Assembly: GCA_012032575.1 (NCBI GenBank)
Contig: JAAUSP010000219.1
Coordinates: 1-11,110, forward strand
DNA from: Anaerolineales bacterium
GTDB lineage: Bacteria; Chloroflexota; Anaerolineae; 4572-78; J111
Length of the DNA stretch: 11,110 bases
Reading direction: 5' to 3'
Part shown: piece after piece, positions 1 through 7,429 of the stretch
Numbering within the stretch: position 1 is the first letter of the stretch
How the letters are laid out: every line of letters starts with the position of its first letter
The notes under the pieces: generated by a model
Databases searched by the model: none
What the model was told of the DNA's origin: nothing
The model's input: only the letters and a program-made list of their open reading frames with translations
Translations under genes and position numbers: made by a program

Positions 1-1
1 C

Positions 2-40
2 GATGGGGCACGCATTAGCAGCAATAGTTGGGGGCTGATG
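2..40 (+). pseudogene. Upstream piece of the S8 protease in frame 2, cut off by a one-base frameshift
   Basis: Frame 2 from base 2 reads DGARISSNSWG, the typical segment before the oxyanion-hole region of S8 proteases. It then hits TAG at 41-43. Frame 1 resumes with ADVGGAYNSDSQAYDALV, the natural continuation. The switch falls in the run of five G at 30-34, and one extra G would restore a single frame. This is either a homopolymer sequencing or assembly error, or a real inactivating deletion. The sequence alone cannot decide. Confidence 0.75.
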
Positions 41-2460
41 TAGGCGGGGCCTACAACAGCGATTCTCAAGCTTACGATGCGCTGGTGCGCGACGCTCAAC
101 CAACCGGGTCGGCCATCCCTGTCGCCGGCAACCAGGAAATGGTGATTATCTTTGCCGCCGGCAATGCCGGGCCAGGAGTCAATACAGCCGGCTCTCCTGG
201 TACAGGCAAGAATGTGTTTACTATCGGGGCGTCGGAAAACGTTCATCCTTTTGGTGGCTCCGACGGATGTGTCGTAGCCGATTCGGGGGCCGATAGCCTG
301 AACGACATCATTGGCTTCTCCTCACGTGGCCCTCTGGACGATAGCCGGGTCAAGCCAGACCTGGTTGCTCCCGGCACGCATGTGACCGGCGGAGTTTTTC
401 AACAAAATCCAATTGACACCGGTAATGGCGCTGCCGACCCCGGCTTCAACGGCTCCGGCGTCTGCGGCGGGGTAGGCAGCAATTTCTTCCCGGCGGGACA
501 GCAGTTTTTCACCGCCTCCTCCGGCACCAGCCATTCCACTCCAGCCGTGGCCGGCGGGGCGGCCCTCCTGCGTCAATATTTTATCAATCAAGGGCTAACT
601 CCCCCCAGCCCGGCCATGACCAAAGCCTACCTGATGAACGCCTCCCGCTACATGACCGGCACCAGTGCGAATGACAATCTTTACTCCAACAACCAGGGTA
701 TGGGCTTGATGAACCTGGGGGTGGCTTTTGATGGGGTGGCGCGTCGCCTACTCGATCAGGGTCTTACTTTCAGCGACACCGGCCAGATTTACGTTGCCAA
801 TGGCAATGTTATCTCCACAGGCCAACCCTTCCGGGTTACCCTGGCCTGGACTGATACCCCTGGCCCAACTACCGGCAACGCCTTTGTTAATGATCTTGAT
901 CTGGAAGTGATTGTCGGCGGCAATACTTACCGGGGCAATGTTTTCAGCGGAGCCAATTCCGTCACCGGTGGCAGCGCCGACCCGCGCAACAACGTCGAGA
1001 GCGTGCTGCTGCCGGCCGGTGTTAGCGGCCCTTATACAGTACGGGTTATCGCTAAAAACATTGCCGGTAACGGTGTGCCGAACAACCCCGACCCTACCGA
1101 CCAAGATTTTGCTCTGGTCACCTACAACGGCAACACAGTACTTCAGCCAGCATTGGCTCTAGCAGGCATAAACGCCAGCGATATAGTTTCGGGTAACAAT
1201 AATAACGGAGCCATTGACCCAGGCGAGACAATCCGCCTCAATGTGAGCCTGACCAATGCGGGGGACCTGATCGCTACCGGCGTCAGCGGTCAGACAACCG
1301 TTACTGGCGGCAGTGCCACCATGCTCAACCCCACCTCGGCTTACCCCGATATTGCCGTAGGCGCGACAGTGACCAATACTATTCCCTACACCTTTGCCGT
1401 CAGCGCGGCTCACGTCTGTGGCCAGCCAATCACTTTTGCCTTTTCCAGCACCTACAACCTCACCCGAACTCTCACCGCCAACTTTGCTCTGCCCACCGGC
1501 GTACGTCCGACCAACTCATTTACCAATTCGACCAACATCACCATCCCCAATTCCGGTGTGGCCACGCCCTATCCCGCCAATATCGCGGTTAGTAGCATAA
1601 CCGGTCTGGTTGGCAAGGTGACTGTCACTCTGACCAATCTGAGCCACACCTTCCCCGATGATGTGGATATCCTGCTGGTCGGGCCGGGTGGTCAGAGGGT
1701 AATTCTAATGTCAGACGCCGGGGGCAGTTTAGACATCACCAACATCACCCTGACCTTTGATGATGCCGCCGCAGCCTCGCTGCCGGATAACACCATCATC
1801 ACCTCTGGGGCCTACAAACCGACTAACTTCGGTACAGGGGATACCTTCCCCACCCCGGCTCCAGCCGGCCCTTATGGCTCGGCCCTGTCAGCCTTTAACG
1901 GAACGAATCCAAATGGAACGTGGCAACTATATGTGACTGACGCCTTCTCGCCAGACTCGGGCAGCATCGCCGGAGGGTGGAGTTTAACCATCACTGAGTC
2001 AGCGTCGGTCTGCGCGGTCCCGCCAGCCAACCTGGCGATTAACAAAACGGTCACACCCGCTACGGCTACGCCTGGTCAACCTTTGACCTACACTCTGGCC
2101 TTCTCCAACGCCGGCAATGGCTCGGCCACCGGGGTGGTGATCACCGACATTATCCTGGCCGAAATATTGAGCGCGACTGTGACCAGCAACGGCGCAGCCA
2201 TCACCCCTACCGGCGGAAGCAGCTTTATCTGGCAGGTAGCCGATTTAGGGCCAGGTCAAGGAGGGGTTATCACCCTTACCGGCATCATCAGCCCTACCAT
2301 CAACCAGGGTTCTATCATCACCAACACCGCTATAATTAGCGGTACTGGGCCAGGAGGCGAAGTGGATAGCGGTAACAATACCAGTACGGTCAATGTGCCA
2401 GTAGCTGCACTAGCACCTCCTGACACCCTGATCTACCTGCCTATTTTGCTCAAGAATTGA
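28..2460 (+). CDS. S8 family serine protease (subtilisin-like) with P-domain and DUF11 repeat, 5'-partial and frameshifted
   Basis: This is the C-terminal part of a large secreted subtilisin-like endopeptidase. Numbering from the TTG at 28, the oxyanion-hole Asn is N46 in AAGNAG, FSSRGP is at 97-102, KPDLVAPG at 109-116, and the nucleophile is S168 in GTSHSTP. The catalytic Asp and His would lie upstream of the window. Residues about 240-370 (LAWTDTPG, VNDLDLEV) resemble the beta-barrel that follows the catalytic domain in KP-43-like subtilases. About 495-656 is a proprotein-convertase P-domain (DVDILLVGPGG, NGTWQLYVTD). About 667-792 is a DUF11-type repeat. The chain ends in IYLPILLKN, a C-terminal motif seen on exported Chloroflexi proteins. 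The TTG at 28 is not a credible start: an in-frame TAG lies at 25-27, and the protein continues upstream in another frame (bases 2-34). The family is certain; whether the gene is intact is not. Confidence 0.88.
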   Translation: MGADVGGAYNSDSQAYDALVRDAQPTGSAIPVAGNQEMVIIFAAGNAGPGVNTAGSPGTGKNVFTIGASENVHPFGGSDGCVVADSGADSLNDIIGFSSRGPLDDSRVKPDLVAPGTHVTGGVFQQNPIDTGNGAADPGFNGSGVCGGVGSNFFPAGQQFFTASSGTSHSTPAVAGGAALLRQYFINQGLTPPSPAMTKAYLMNASRYMTGTSANDNLYSNNQGMGLMNLGVAFDGVARRLLDQGLTFSDTGQIYVANGNVISTGQPFRVTLAWTDTPGPTTGNAFVNDLDLEVIVGGNTYRGNVFSGANSVTGGSADPRNNVESVLLPAGVSGPYTVRVIAKNIAGNGVPNNPDPTDQDFALVTYNGNTVLQPALALAGINASDIVSGNNNNGAIDPGETIRLNVSLTNAGDLIATGVSGQTTVTGGSATMLNPTSAYPDIAVGATVTNTIPYTFAVSAAHVCGQPITFAFSSTYNLTRTLTANFALPTGVRPTNSFTNSTNITIPNSGVATPYPANIAVSSITGLVGKVTVTLTNLSHTFPDDVDILLVGPGGQRVILMSDAGGSLDITNITLTFDDAAAASLPDNTIITSGAYKPTNFGTGDTFPTPAPAGPYGSALSAFNGTNPNGTWQLYVTDAFSPDSGSIAGGWSLTITESASVCAVPPANLAINKTVTPATATPGQPLTYTLAFSNAGNGSATGVVITDIILAEILSATVTSNGAAITPTGGSSFIWQVADLGPGQGGVITLTGIISPTINQGSIITNTAIISGTGPGGEVDSGNNTSTVNVPVAALAPPDTLIYLPILLKN

Positions 2461-2534
2461 GTTGACCCCATAGGGACCGACTTGGGTCATTAAAGACCAT
2501 TAGAATTATTGAGGCATTTTGTGGGGTAATCAAA

Positions 2535-2569
2535 AAACGCCGGCTTAAGAAGCCGGCGTTTCCTTTTTA
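2535..2569. terminator. Bidirectional intrinsic terminator
   Basis: A perfect 12-bp stem (2535-2546 with 2550-2561, core CGCCGGCTT/AAGCCGGCG) has a three-base loop. It is followed by CCTTTTT on the plus strand, and on the minus strand the stem runs into TTTTTTG. It lies between the stop of the protease (2460) and the stop of the convergent membrane-protein gene (2567), so it can end both transcripts. Confidence 0.9.
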
Positions 2570-3454
2570 TGGATTTATTTCCTGATCGGGGGGCCGCGCT
2601 GGCATGTCCATTGTCACCGATTTGGCTCGTCGCAGCGAGGCCGGGTCGGTTACCCCTTCACCAACTCCCGGAGGCACAATAACTTTAACCTTTGGCCCCA
2701 TCGCAGGCCGGCCCTGAAGCCGGTCAATCTCCTGTCGAACTCGCTCCAATTCGCGCTGACTGAAATCAAGATTTAGTTTCAATTCCAATGGAGCCGCAGA
2801 ACCGAGTGAGAGCTGCTGTGCTTCCAATTCGCGCAGTTTGTGCTGCCAATCAGCCGCCTGCTTACGGAGCGAGTCCAAAGCCAGGTCCACCGCCGAAGGA
2901 ATTTCGGCTCCGCCTGTGGCAGAGCGCTCGGCCCAGCCGGGTAAAGCCAGGTTCAGCACATTTTCAATTTCAACCAGCAGCGCATTACTGCTCAAGTAAA
3001 GATCGCCCAGATTGCTCACCCGCCCACGCAAGCTGTTAACCGCCCAAACCACAAAAGCGCCCATAACCAGCAACATTCCACCGCTGCTAACCAGACAGCC
3101 CAGGCTGTTGATAATAAAATCATCCAGAATGATTGAGTTAATCCCCAGGCCCAGCAAAGCCAGAATCACCCCAAACATCACAATTCCCGACAGCCGGGAC
3201 ATGATGACTCGCTGGGAGCGTTCGGCCAAAAGGTCTTTGGTCATCGCCCTGGGGATTTTTTTATCAAAATCAGAATCATTCAAAATGGCTTTAGCTTCGA
3301 GCCGAATTTGATTGAACTGTTCGTTGCGGGCCTCGTTGTATTCATCAGCCGGCAGGGTAGCAATGGCCCGCTGAAACGCTAACACCGACAAGCGGACTTG
3401 CTGCAACTGCTCTAACTCCTGCGGTGTAAAGTCTGGTTGACCTGACTCAGTCAT
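2567..3454 (-). CDS. Hypothetical membrane protein, two transmembrane helices and C-terminal coiled coil
   Basis: The product is 295 residues and I do not recognise its family. The N-terminal ~85 residues are acidic and helical (PQELEQLQQVRLSVLAFQRA). Two adjacent hydrophobic helices follow at about 88-109 and 116-140, separated by a short DD-containing turn. A linker of about 50 residues leads to a heptad-like charged helix at about 190-248 (SLRKQAADWQHKLREL, SQRELERVRQEIDRLQ). The tail is proline-rich. With only a tight hairpin in the membrane, both long ends are probably cytoplasmic, so a scaffold or sensing role is possible but unproven. I chose the ATG at 3454 because AGAGGA lies about 9 bases upstream. 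A TTG at 3487 would add 11 residues and has no comparable ribosome binding site. A good promoter lies just upstream, so the gene is probably monocistronic. Confidence 0.75.
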   Translation of the reverse strand: MTESGQPDFTPQELEQLQQVRLSVLAFQRAIATLPADEYNEARNEQFNQIRLEAKAILNDSDFDKKIPRAMTKDLLAERSQRVIMSRLSGIVMFGVILALLGLGINSIILDDFIINSLGCLVSSGGMLLVMGAFVVWAVNSLRGRVSNLGDLYLSSNALLVEIENVLNLALPGWAERSATGGAEIPSAVDLALDSLRKQAADWQHKLRELEAQQLSLGSAAPLELKLNLDFSQRELERVRQEIDRLQGRPAMGPKVKVIVPPGVGEGVTDPASLRRAKSVTMDMPARPPDQEINP

Positions 3455-3492
3455 AAAAATAGTTTCCTCTGGCAAAAATTTCAACAACCACG

Positions 3493-3521
3493 ATTATAAC
3501 AAAGGTGGCAAGGTCTGACAA
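3493..3521 (-). promoter_or_regulatory. Sigma-70-type promoter of the two-helix membrane protein gene
   Basis: On the minus strand, TTGTCA (3521-3516) is followed after exactly 17 bases by TATAAT (3498-3493). That is five of six and six of six consensus positions. The gene's ATG is 38 bases downstream of the -10. Confidence 0.8.
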
Positions 3522-3547
3522 AGGTGAACCAACTACAAATTTGTCGC

Positions 3548-3589
3548 AAAAAAAAGAAAACCCGTCCAATTGGGACGGGTTTTCTTTTT
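3548..3589 (-). terminator. Intrinsic terminator of RNA island 1
   Basis: A stem of CCCGTCC/GGACGGG, extended by A-rich/T-rich flanks to about 17 bp (3551-3567 with 3573-3589), lies 6 bases past the 3' end of tRNA-Gly. On the minus strand it ends in a run of eight T. It closes the Arg-rnpB-fMet-Trp-Gly transcript. Confidence 0.9.
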
Positions 3590-3592
3590 CAA

Positions 3593-3667
<75 letters not shown>

Positions 3668-3670
3668 GAA

Positions 3671-3743
<73 letters not shown>

Positions 3744-3749
3744 ATTTGC

Positions 3750-3812
3750 AAGGATAAAGGATGAAAGATGAAAAATATTATATTCTTCCCTCATCCTTCC
3801 GCCTTTATCCTT
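3750..3812. repeat. Imperfect inverted repeat of AAGGAT-type words between tRNA-fMet and tRNA-Trp
   Basis: The outer arms AAGGATAAAGG (3750-3760) and CCTTTATCCTT (3802-3812) are perfectly complementary over 11 bp. The interior carries related words (GGATGAAAGATGA on the left, TCATCC on the right) around an AT-rich centre. It fills nearly the whole spacer. Confidence 0.8.
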
Positions 3813-3818
3813 TAATAG

Positions 3819-3890
3819 TAGCGGGGGCGGGACTCGAACCCACGACCTCCAGGTTATGAGCCTGGCGAGCTGCCTCTGCTCCACCCCGCA
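3819..3890 (-). tRNA. Initiator tRNA-Met (fMet, CAT)
   Basis: The anticodon arm is CCAGG-CTCATAA-CCTGG, giving anticodon CAT. Two initiator features are visible. Position 1 is not paired with 72 (T1 against T72), whereas pairs 2-71 to 7-66 are normal. The D-stem carries A11-U24 (GAGC/GCTC). Two of the three G-C pairs at the base of the anticodon stem are kept (30-40 and 31-39), but 29-41 is A-U. The D-loop is short. No CCA is encoded (ACTA follows T72). The 5' end is 22 bases after the 3' side of RNase P RNA, so cleavage here by RNase P would also release that RNA. Confidence 0.9.
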
Positions 3891-3912
3891 ATATTTTAGG
3901 CTGATCTTTTTT

Positions 3913-4353
3913 AATGAGTTTAGTACCCCCGATTCTGTCGGCTATGCCGTACCGTCATCTGTCTCACCCTGATGGGGTGGCAACGCCTGGTTTGCAGGGT
4001 GTTATCCTGCTTCACCGTTGTTGCTGCGATGAGACCGAACTTTGAACAGCCCGGCCCACTCACCTTGCTCTCGATTGTACGCTCGCCTAGCCGGCTTCGT
4101 TACCGAAAACCGCTGGTAGGCTCTTACCCTACCGTTTCAGCCATTACCCTTCACCATCAGCAGGGTGTGTCCTGAATTTGGCCAAAGGCTGGTTTACTTT
4201 CTGTTGCGGTTGTAGTCACCCCGCTTTTGGCGGGACGCCCTCACTTGCTGTTTCGTGAGGCAATCTTGTTTCTGAGGGGTTAACTCAGGAACTGAGAGTC
4301 GGGAAGTTCCTCTACCCAGCTTTATAGCCTGGATAGCGACGGTGCAACTCATT
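3913..4353 (-). ncRNA. rnpB: RNase P RNA, bacterial type A
   Basis: This is the catalytic RNA of ribonuclease P, which trims the 5' leaders of tRNA precursors. On the minus strand the termini pair as stem P1: AATGAGTT (4353-4346) with AACTCATT (3920-3913). The conserved GAGGAACTTCCCGACTC segment (P4/CR-I) lies at 4312-4296. AAGGGTAATGGCTGAAACGG followed by GGTAAGAGCCTACC (the P11/P12 region) lies around 4128-4115. ACAGAATCGG (CR-V) lies at 3938-3929. The length of about 441 bases is at the long end of the type A range. It lies between tRNA-Arg and tRNA-fMet with no terminator on either side, which implies cotranscription with its own substrates. End positions are set from P1 and may be off by a few bases. 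Confidence 0.95.
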
Positions 4354-4386
4354 AAAAGATCAAATTTGTAAGGAGCAACTCCTTAG

Positions 4387-4459
4387 CGTCCCCGGCAGGA
4401 TTCGAACCTGCGGCCTTTTGGTCCGCAACCAAATGCTCTATCCACTGAGCTACGGAGAC
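4387..4459 (-). tRNA. tRNA-Arg(GCG)
   Basis: The acceptor stem is GTCTCCG/CGGGGAC with discriminator G. The anticodon arm is TTTGG-TTGCGGA-CCAAA, giving anticodon GCG. The T-arm is GCAGG-TTCGAAT-CCTGC. No CCA is encoded. It is the first gene after the island 1 promoter. A genomic G34 anticodon for CGN arginine codons is unusual in bacteria, where ACG edited to ICG is the norm. Confidence 0.95.
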
Positions 4460-4512
4460 TCAATTACTGGAGTTTTAATTTGTTAACTCGCTGTGTCTCA
4501 ACAGCAGGAACG

Positions 4513-4541
4513 ATTATAGCATAGGACCGAGGATGTGTCAA
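4513..4541 (-). promoter_or_regulatory. Perfect-consensus sigma-70 promoter of RNA island 1
   Basis: On the minus strand, TTGACA (4541-4536), exactly 17 bases, then TATAAT (4518-4513): twelve of twelve consensus positions with ideal spacing. It is about 54 bases upstream of tRNA-Arg and lies between that gene and the stop codon of the kinase gene. It should drive strong expression of the whole tRNA/RNase P unit. Confidence 0.93.
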
Positions 4542-4560
4542 CTATCGCGCAAATCAAAAT

Positions 4561-5562
4561 TTAAAGAGTGCCTTCAAAATAAGCGGTTAACTCTTCCAGA
4601 GCAAAACGCACCGAACTCCATTCCTCCTGAAATAAGTGTTTCTCAATCAACCGGGCTACACTGCTGCGGCTAATGGAATTAGCCGCGCCGCCTTCCTGGG
4701 AAGTGGCTAATCCGCCCAGGGCATTACCCAACGCTGCCGATGCTTCCCAACTTAATCCTACCAGGCGGCCTAATACCACTCCGGCATTAAAGCTGTCGCC
4801 GGCTCCGGTGCTATCTTTGACCGTAATGTTAAAGGCAGGTAAGCTGACTCGCTTGTTTCCTACTGCCAAAATACTGCCTTTTCGCCCGCGTTTGGCCACT
4901 ACGGCACTGGTTCGGCCATCCAGCAGATAGTCCAACCCCGCCTCAATCGAACGGCCTTCGGTGAGGATAGCCAGTTCGGTTTCATTGGGGAAGATGACAT
5001 CCAGCTTGGGCAAAACTTCCATAATCTGGCTACGGGCACGTAGAGCGGGTTCGGTCCCAATATCCAGGCTTACCCTGGTATAAGGTGAATTTTTAGCCAA
5101 TTCCAGGGCCATCAGGGTGGTCTCGTGTTGATGATAAGACAAAAATGAATACCCGGACAGATGGATCCAGCGACAGTTAACAAAATAGGCGGGGTTAATG
5201 GCCGAGGCTTCGGTAAAGGTATTGGCTCCTCTGGCTCCAAACATGGTTCGCTCACCATCCACCGTAACCGCAATAAAAATCAATCCGGTGTTAACTTTGG
5301 GGTCGGTCTGAATATGAGTCCCGTCTACCCCTGACTCGCTCAAATCGGCCAAAATCTGGTTAGCCAGGGCATCTTTGCCAATTCGACCAATAAAGCCAAC
5401 ATCCATGTCCATCTTGGCCAGAGCCACGGCTGTATTGACCGCAGAGCCGCCCGTATGTATTTTGACAGTGGCCGCTACGGCTTCACCACCAGGTCGAGGA
5501 TAGGCCGGGATCGTCAGAATGACGTCCGCGTTGATGTCGCCTATAACAATTATGTCGGGCAT
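4561..5562 (-). CDS. PfkB-family carbohydrate kinase (ribokinase-like)
   Basis: The product is a 333-residue ATP-dependent kinase of the ribokinase/PfkB superfamily and probably phosphorylates a sugar or nucleoside in the cytoplasm. The N-terminal GDINADVI segment (8-15) and the substrate-site glycines GGSAVNTA (38-45) are present. PfkB signature 2 reads DSTGAGDSFNAG (250-261), with D256 the expected catalytic base. FPNETE (191-196) is the conserved Asn-Glu motif that helps coordinate magnesium. The length fits the family, with about 20 extra residues at the C-terminus. The exact substrate cannot be read from these motifs. The start ATG has GGAG about 9 bases upstream. The histidine kinase gene ends 84 bases upstream on the same strand, and I see no convincing promoter between them, so they may be cotranscribed. 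The stop is 20 bases from the island 1 promoter region. Confidence 0.93.
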   Translation of the reverse strand: MPDIIVIGDINADVILTIPAYPRPGGEAVAATVKIHTGGSAVNTAVALAKMDMDVGFIGRIGKDALANQILADLSESGVDGTHIQTDPKVNTGLIFIAVTVDGERTMFGARGANTFTEASAINPAYFVNCRWIHLSGYSFLSYHQHETTLMALELAKNSPYTRVSLDIGTEPALRARSQIMEVLPKLDVIFPNETELAILTEGRSIEAGLDYLLDGRTSAVVAKRGRKGSILAVGNKRVSLPAFNITVKDSTGAGDSFNAGVVLGRLVGLSWEASAALGNALGGLATSQEGGAANSISRSSVARLIEKHLFQEEWSSVRFALEELTAYFEGTL

Positions 5563-5646
5563 ACCGATGTACTCCGGTAAGGTAAAAATTCAAAACAAAG
5601 TAAGGAATGGAACAGGGTCTGGCGGGCTTTCAAGAGGAAAATTTCC

Positions 5647-7107
5647 TTACAAAACTTCAACATCGGGGGCGCTTGGTAAAACAACCGTAAAGTTGCTCCC
5701 CTTCCCGACTACACTTTCTACCCAGATACGGCCTTTATGTACTTCAACCATACCTTTAGCAATGGACAAGCCTAACCCCATCCCCTGATACTTGCGTGTC
5801 AGCGAGGGTTCAACCTGATAAAATTGATTAAAAATATGAGCATACTCTGATTTGGGAATGCCGATACCCGTATCAATCACGTTGATCACATACTTAAAAC
5901 CCTTTAGCTCCACATTCACATGGATACGCCCACCTTCCGGCGTAAATTTAATTGAGTTGGAGATCAGGTTAGCCAGCGCCAGATATATTTTTTGACGGTC
6001 AGCCTCAATGTTTAATGGACTGTCGTTGGGTAAAAACTTGGTTGTAAAGATTTGGCGCTTGCCTATTACTAACTCAGAAAACTCTTGAGTTACATCCTGG
6101 ACCAATTGGCGCAACGAAAACATACTTCGTTCCAATTGAACTTCATTGGTTTGAATATGGCGCAAGTTGACCATATCATCAATCAACGAGCGCAGCCGCA
6201 TAGCGCTGCTCAATACAATTTCAAGCTGCTCACTGGCCTGGCCTGACACATTATCCCGCAAAAAGGTGGCATAGCCCAAAATAACCGCCAGGGGCGTTCT
6301 CAATTCGTGCGAGGCAATGCTGACAAAATCACCCTTAATTTGATCTAGCTGCGATAACTCGCGATAAGCTTGTTGCAGTTCATCCAGCAGCCGGGCATTT
6401 TCAATGGCAATAGCGGCCTGAGCACTAAGCGTGGTGGCTATCTGAATATCATCCTGATTAAAGCCATCATCCGATTTTTTATTAACAACTTCCAAAACAC
6501 CAATAACCTGATCGCGCACCTTTAGCGGTACACCCAAAATAGAACGGGTTTCAAACTCAGTGGTTTCGTCTACGCCGCGATGCCAGCGCGGGTCATTTTT
6601 GGCATCTCGAATGAGTAAGGGCCGATCTTTGCGTACCACCCAGCCACCAATACTGTTATCCAGCGGTACTGACACTTTTTTCAAAGCGTCGGTAGCGCCG
6701 CCGGTGGCCTCAGCGAAACGCAGCTCCCCGGTAAGTTTGTCAATAAGCATAATCGAGCAGGCTTCGGTGTTAGTTAATTCGGTGGCCGCCTGAATGATAA
6801 TCTGCAAAAGAGGCTCAACGCTCAGGGTAGAGTTTAAAATCTGGCTAACTTTGACAATCCGTTCCAGATACCCTATCCGTTTTTCCAGACCTTCTATTTT
6901 TTGCTCCAGCAAAATAGTCCGCTCACGTTCATTGTCTGGCTCCATTGCCGGTTCCCAATGGGGCAGAGTTTTTTCCCTGCCAGAACTATAGTGATCTTCG
7001 CTCAAGGTTTGCGAAGCTAAATCATCAATTTTTTCCAGCCGCGCGGCTGGCCCTTTTTCCTCATCGGGCTTGGACCGGTCAGGTTGATCACCCAAATATT
7101 TTAGCAT
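5647..7107 (-). CDS. Soluble GAF-domain sensor histidine kinase
   Basis: The product is a 486-residue two-component sensor kinase. After an acidic N-terminal stretch and a predicted coiled coil (about 58-90), a GAF domain spans about 95-237 (EACSIMLIDKLTGELRFAEATGG, SILGVPLKVRDQVIGVLEVVNK). A second helix leads to the HisKA domain with phospho-acceptor H267 in FVSIASHELRTPL. The HATPase domain shows the N-box (N380 and N384 in LANLISNSIKFTPEGG), the G1 box DTGIGI (412-417) and the G2 box GMGLGL (442-447). There is no transmembrane segment or signal peptide, so the input is probably cytoplasmic, through the GAF pocket. No response regulator is adjacent, which makes it an orphan kinase in this window. 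The ATG start is preceded by GCGAGAGA. Translation could also begin at M55. The promoter region upstream carries a dyad. Confidence 0.94.
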   Translation of the reverse strand: MLKYLGDQPDRSKPDEEKGPAARLEKIDDLASQTLSEDHYSSGREKTLPHWEPAMEPDNERERTILLEQKIEGLEKRIGYLERIVKVSQILNSTLSVEPLLQIIIQAATELTNTEACSIMLIDKLTGELRFAEATGGATDALKKVSVPLDNSIGGWVVRKDRPLLIRDAKNDPRWHRGVDETTEFETRSILGVPLKVRDQVIGVLEVVNKKSDDGFNQDDIQIATTLSAQAAIAIENARLLDELQQAYRELSQLDQIKGDFVSIASHELRTPLAVILGYATFLRDNVSGQASEQLEIVLSSAMRLRSLIDDMVNLRHIQTNEVQLERSMFSLRQLVQDVTQEFSELVIGKRQIFTTKFLPNDSPLNIEADRQKIYLALANLISNSIKFTPEGGRIHVNVELKGFKYVINVIDTGIGIPKSEYAHIFNQFYQVEPSLTRKYQGMGLGLSIAKGMVEVHKGRIWVESVVGKGSNFTVVLPSAPDVEVL

Positions 7108-7186
7108 TAATCTCTCGCTTATGCTTGGGGGTTGTAAATTTAAAGTGCAATCTATAGTTTTGACGGAGGTAATCCAGCTCTATCAA

Positions 7187-7212
7187 ATTATAGCACAAAT
7201 CAAAGATTTGTG
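7187..7212 (-). promoter_or_regulatory. Likely histidine kinase promoter with an overlapping 8-bp dyad
   Basis: On the minus strand, TATAAT (7192-7187) lies 80 bases upstream of the ATG. The best -35 is TGTACA at 18-base spacing, which is weak. A perfect inverted repeat, CACAAATC (7194-7201) and GATTTGTG (7205-7212) with an AAA centre, sits inside the -35/-10 spacer. That is the position of a repressor or activator operator. The -10 is clear; the operator role is inference. Confidence 0.5.
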
Positions 7213-7429
7213 TACATATCTTAAGGTTTTGATCTTAAAAAGATTGCTGATTTGCCGATATACGGGTATCCTAAAAGTTTAACTTTTTAGCACTTATGTA
7301 GTAGTTCATTAATTTGATTCCCTACTACCAGTGGTAATTCGTTTATATGAGGCGGAAAACAGGTAGCAATGCTTGTTACTCCAATATTTTACCCCGTTTC
7401 GCTCGATTGGCCTAACCTCTTAACTCATA

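Noticed and set aside
3972..4175. Short plus-strand open frame
   Set aside because: It lies wholly inside the RNase P RNA gene on the opposite strand.
3913..4353. tmRNA as an alternative identity of the long ncRNA
   Set aside because: There is no tRNA-Ala-like end or tag reading frame. Paired termini plus the GAGGAA, GGTAAGAGCCTACC and ACAGAA segments match RNase P RNA.
5519..5788. Plus-strand open frame across the kinase/histidine kinase gap
   Set aside because: It overlaps both ends of well-supported minus-strand genes and shows no protein-like composition or ribosome binding site.
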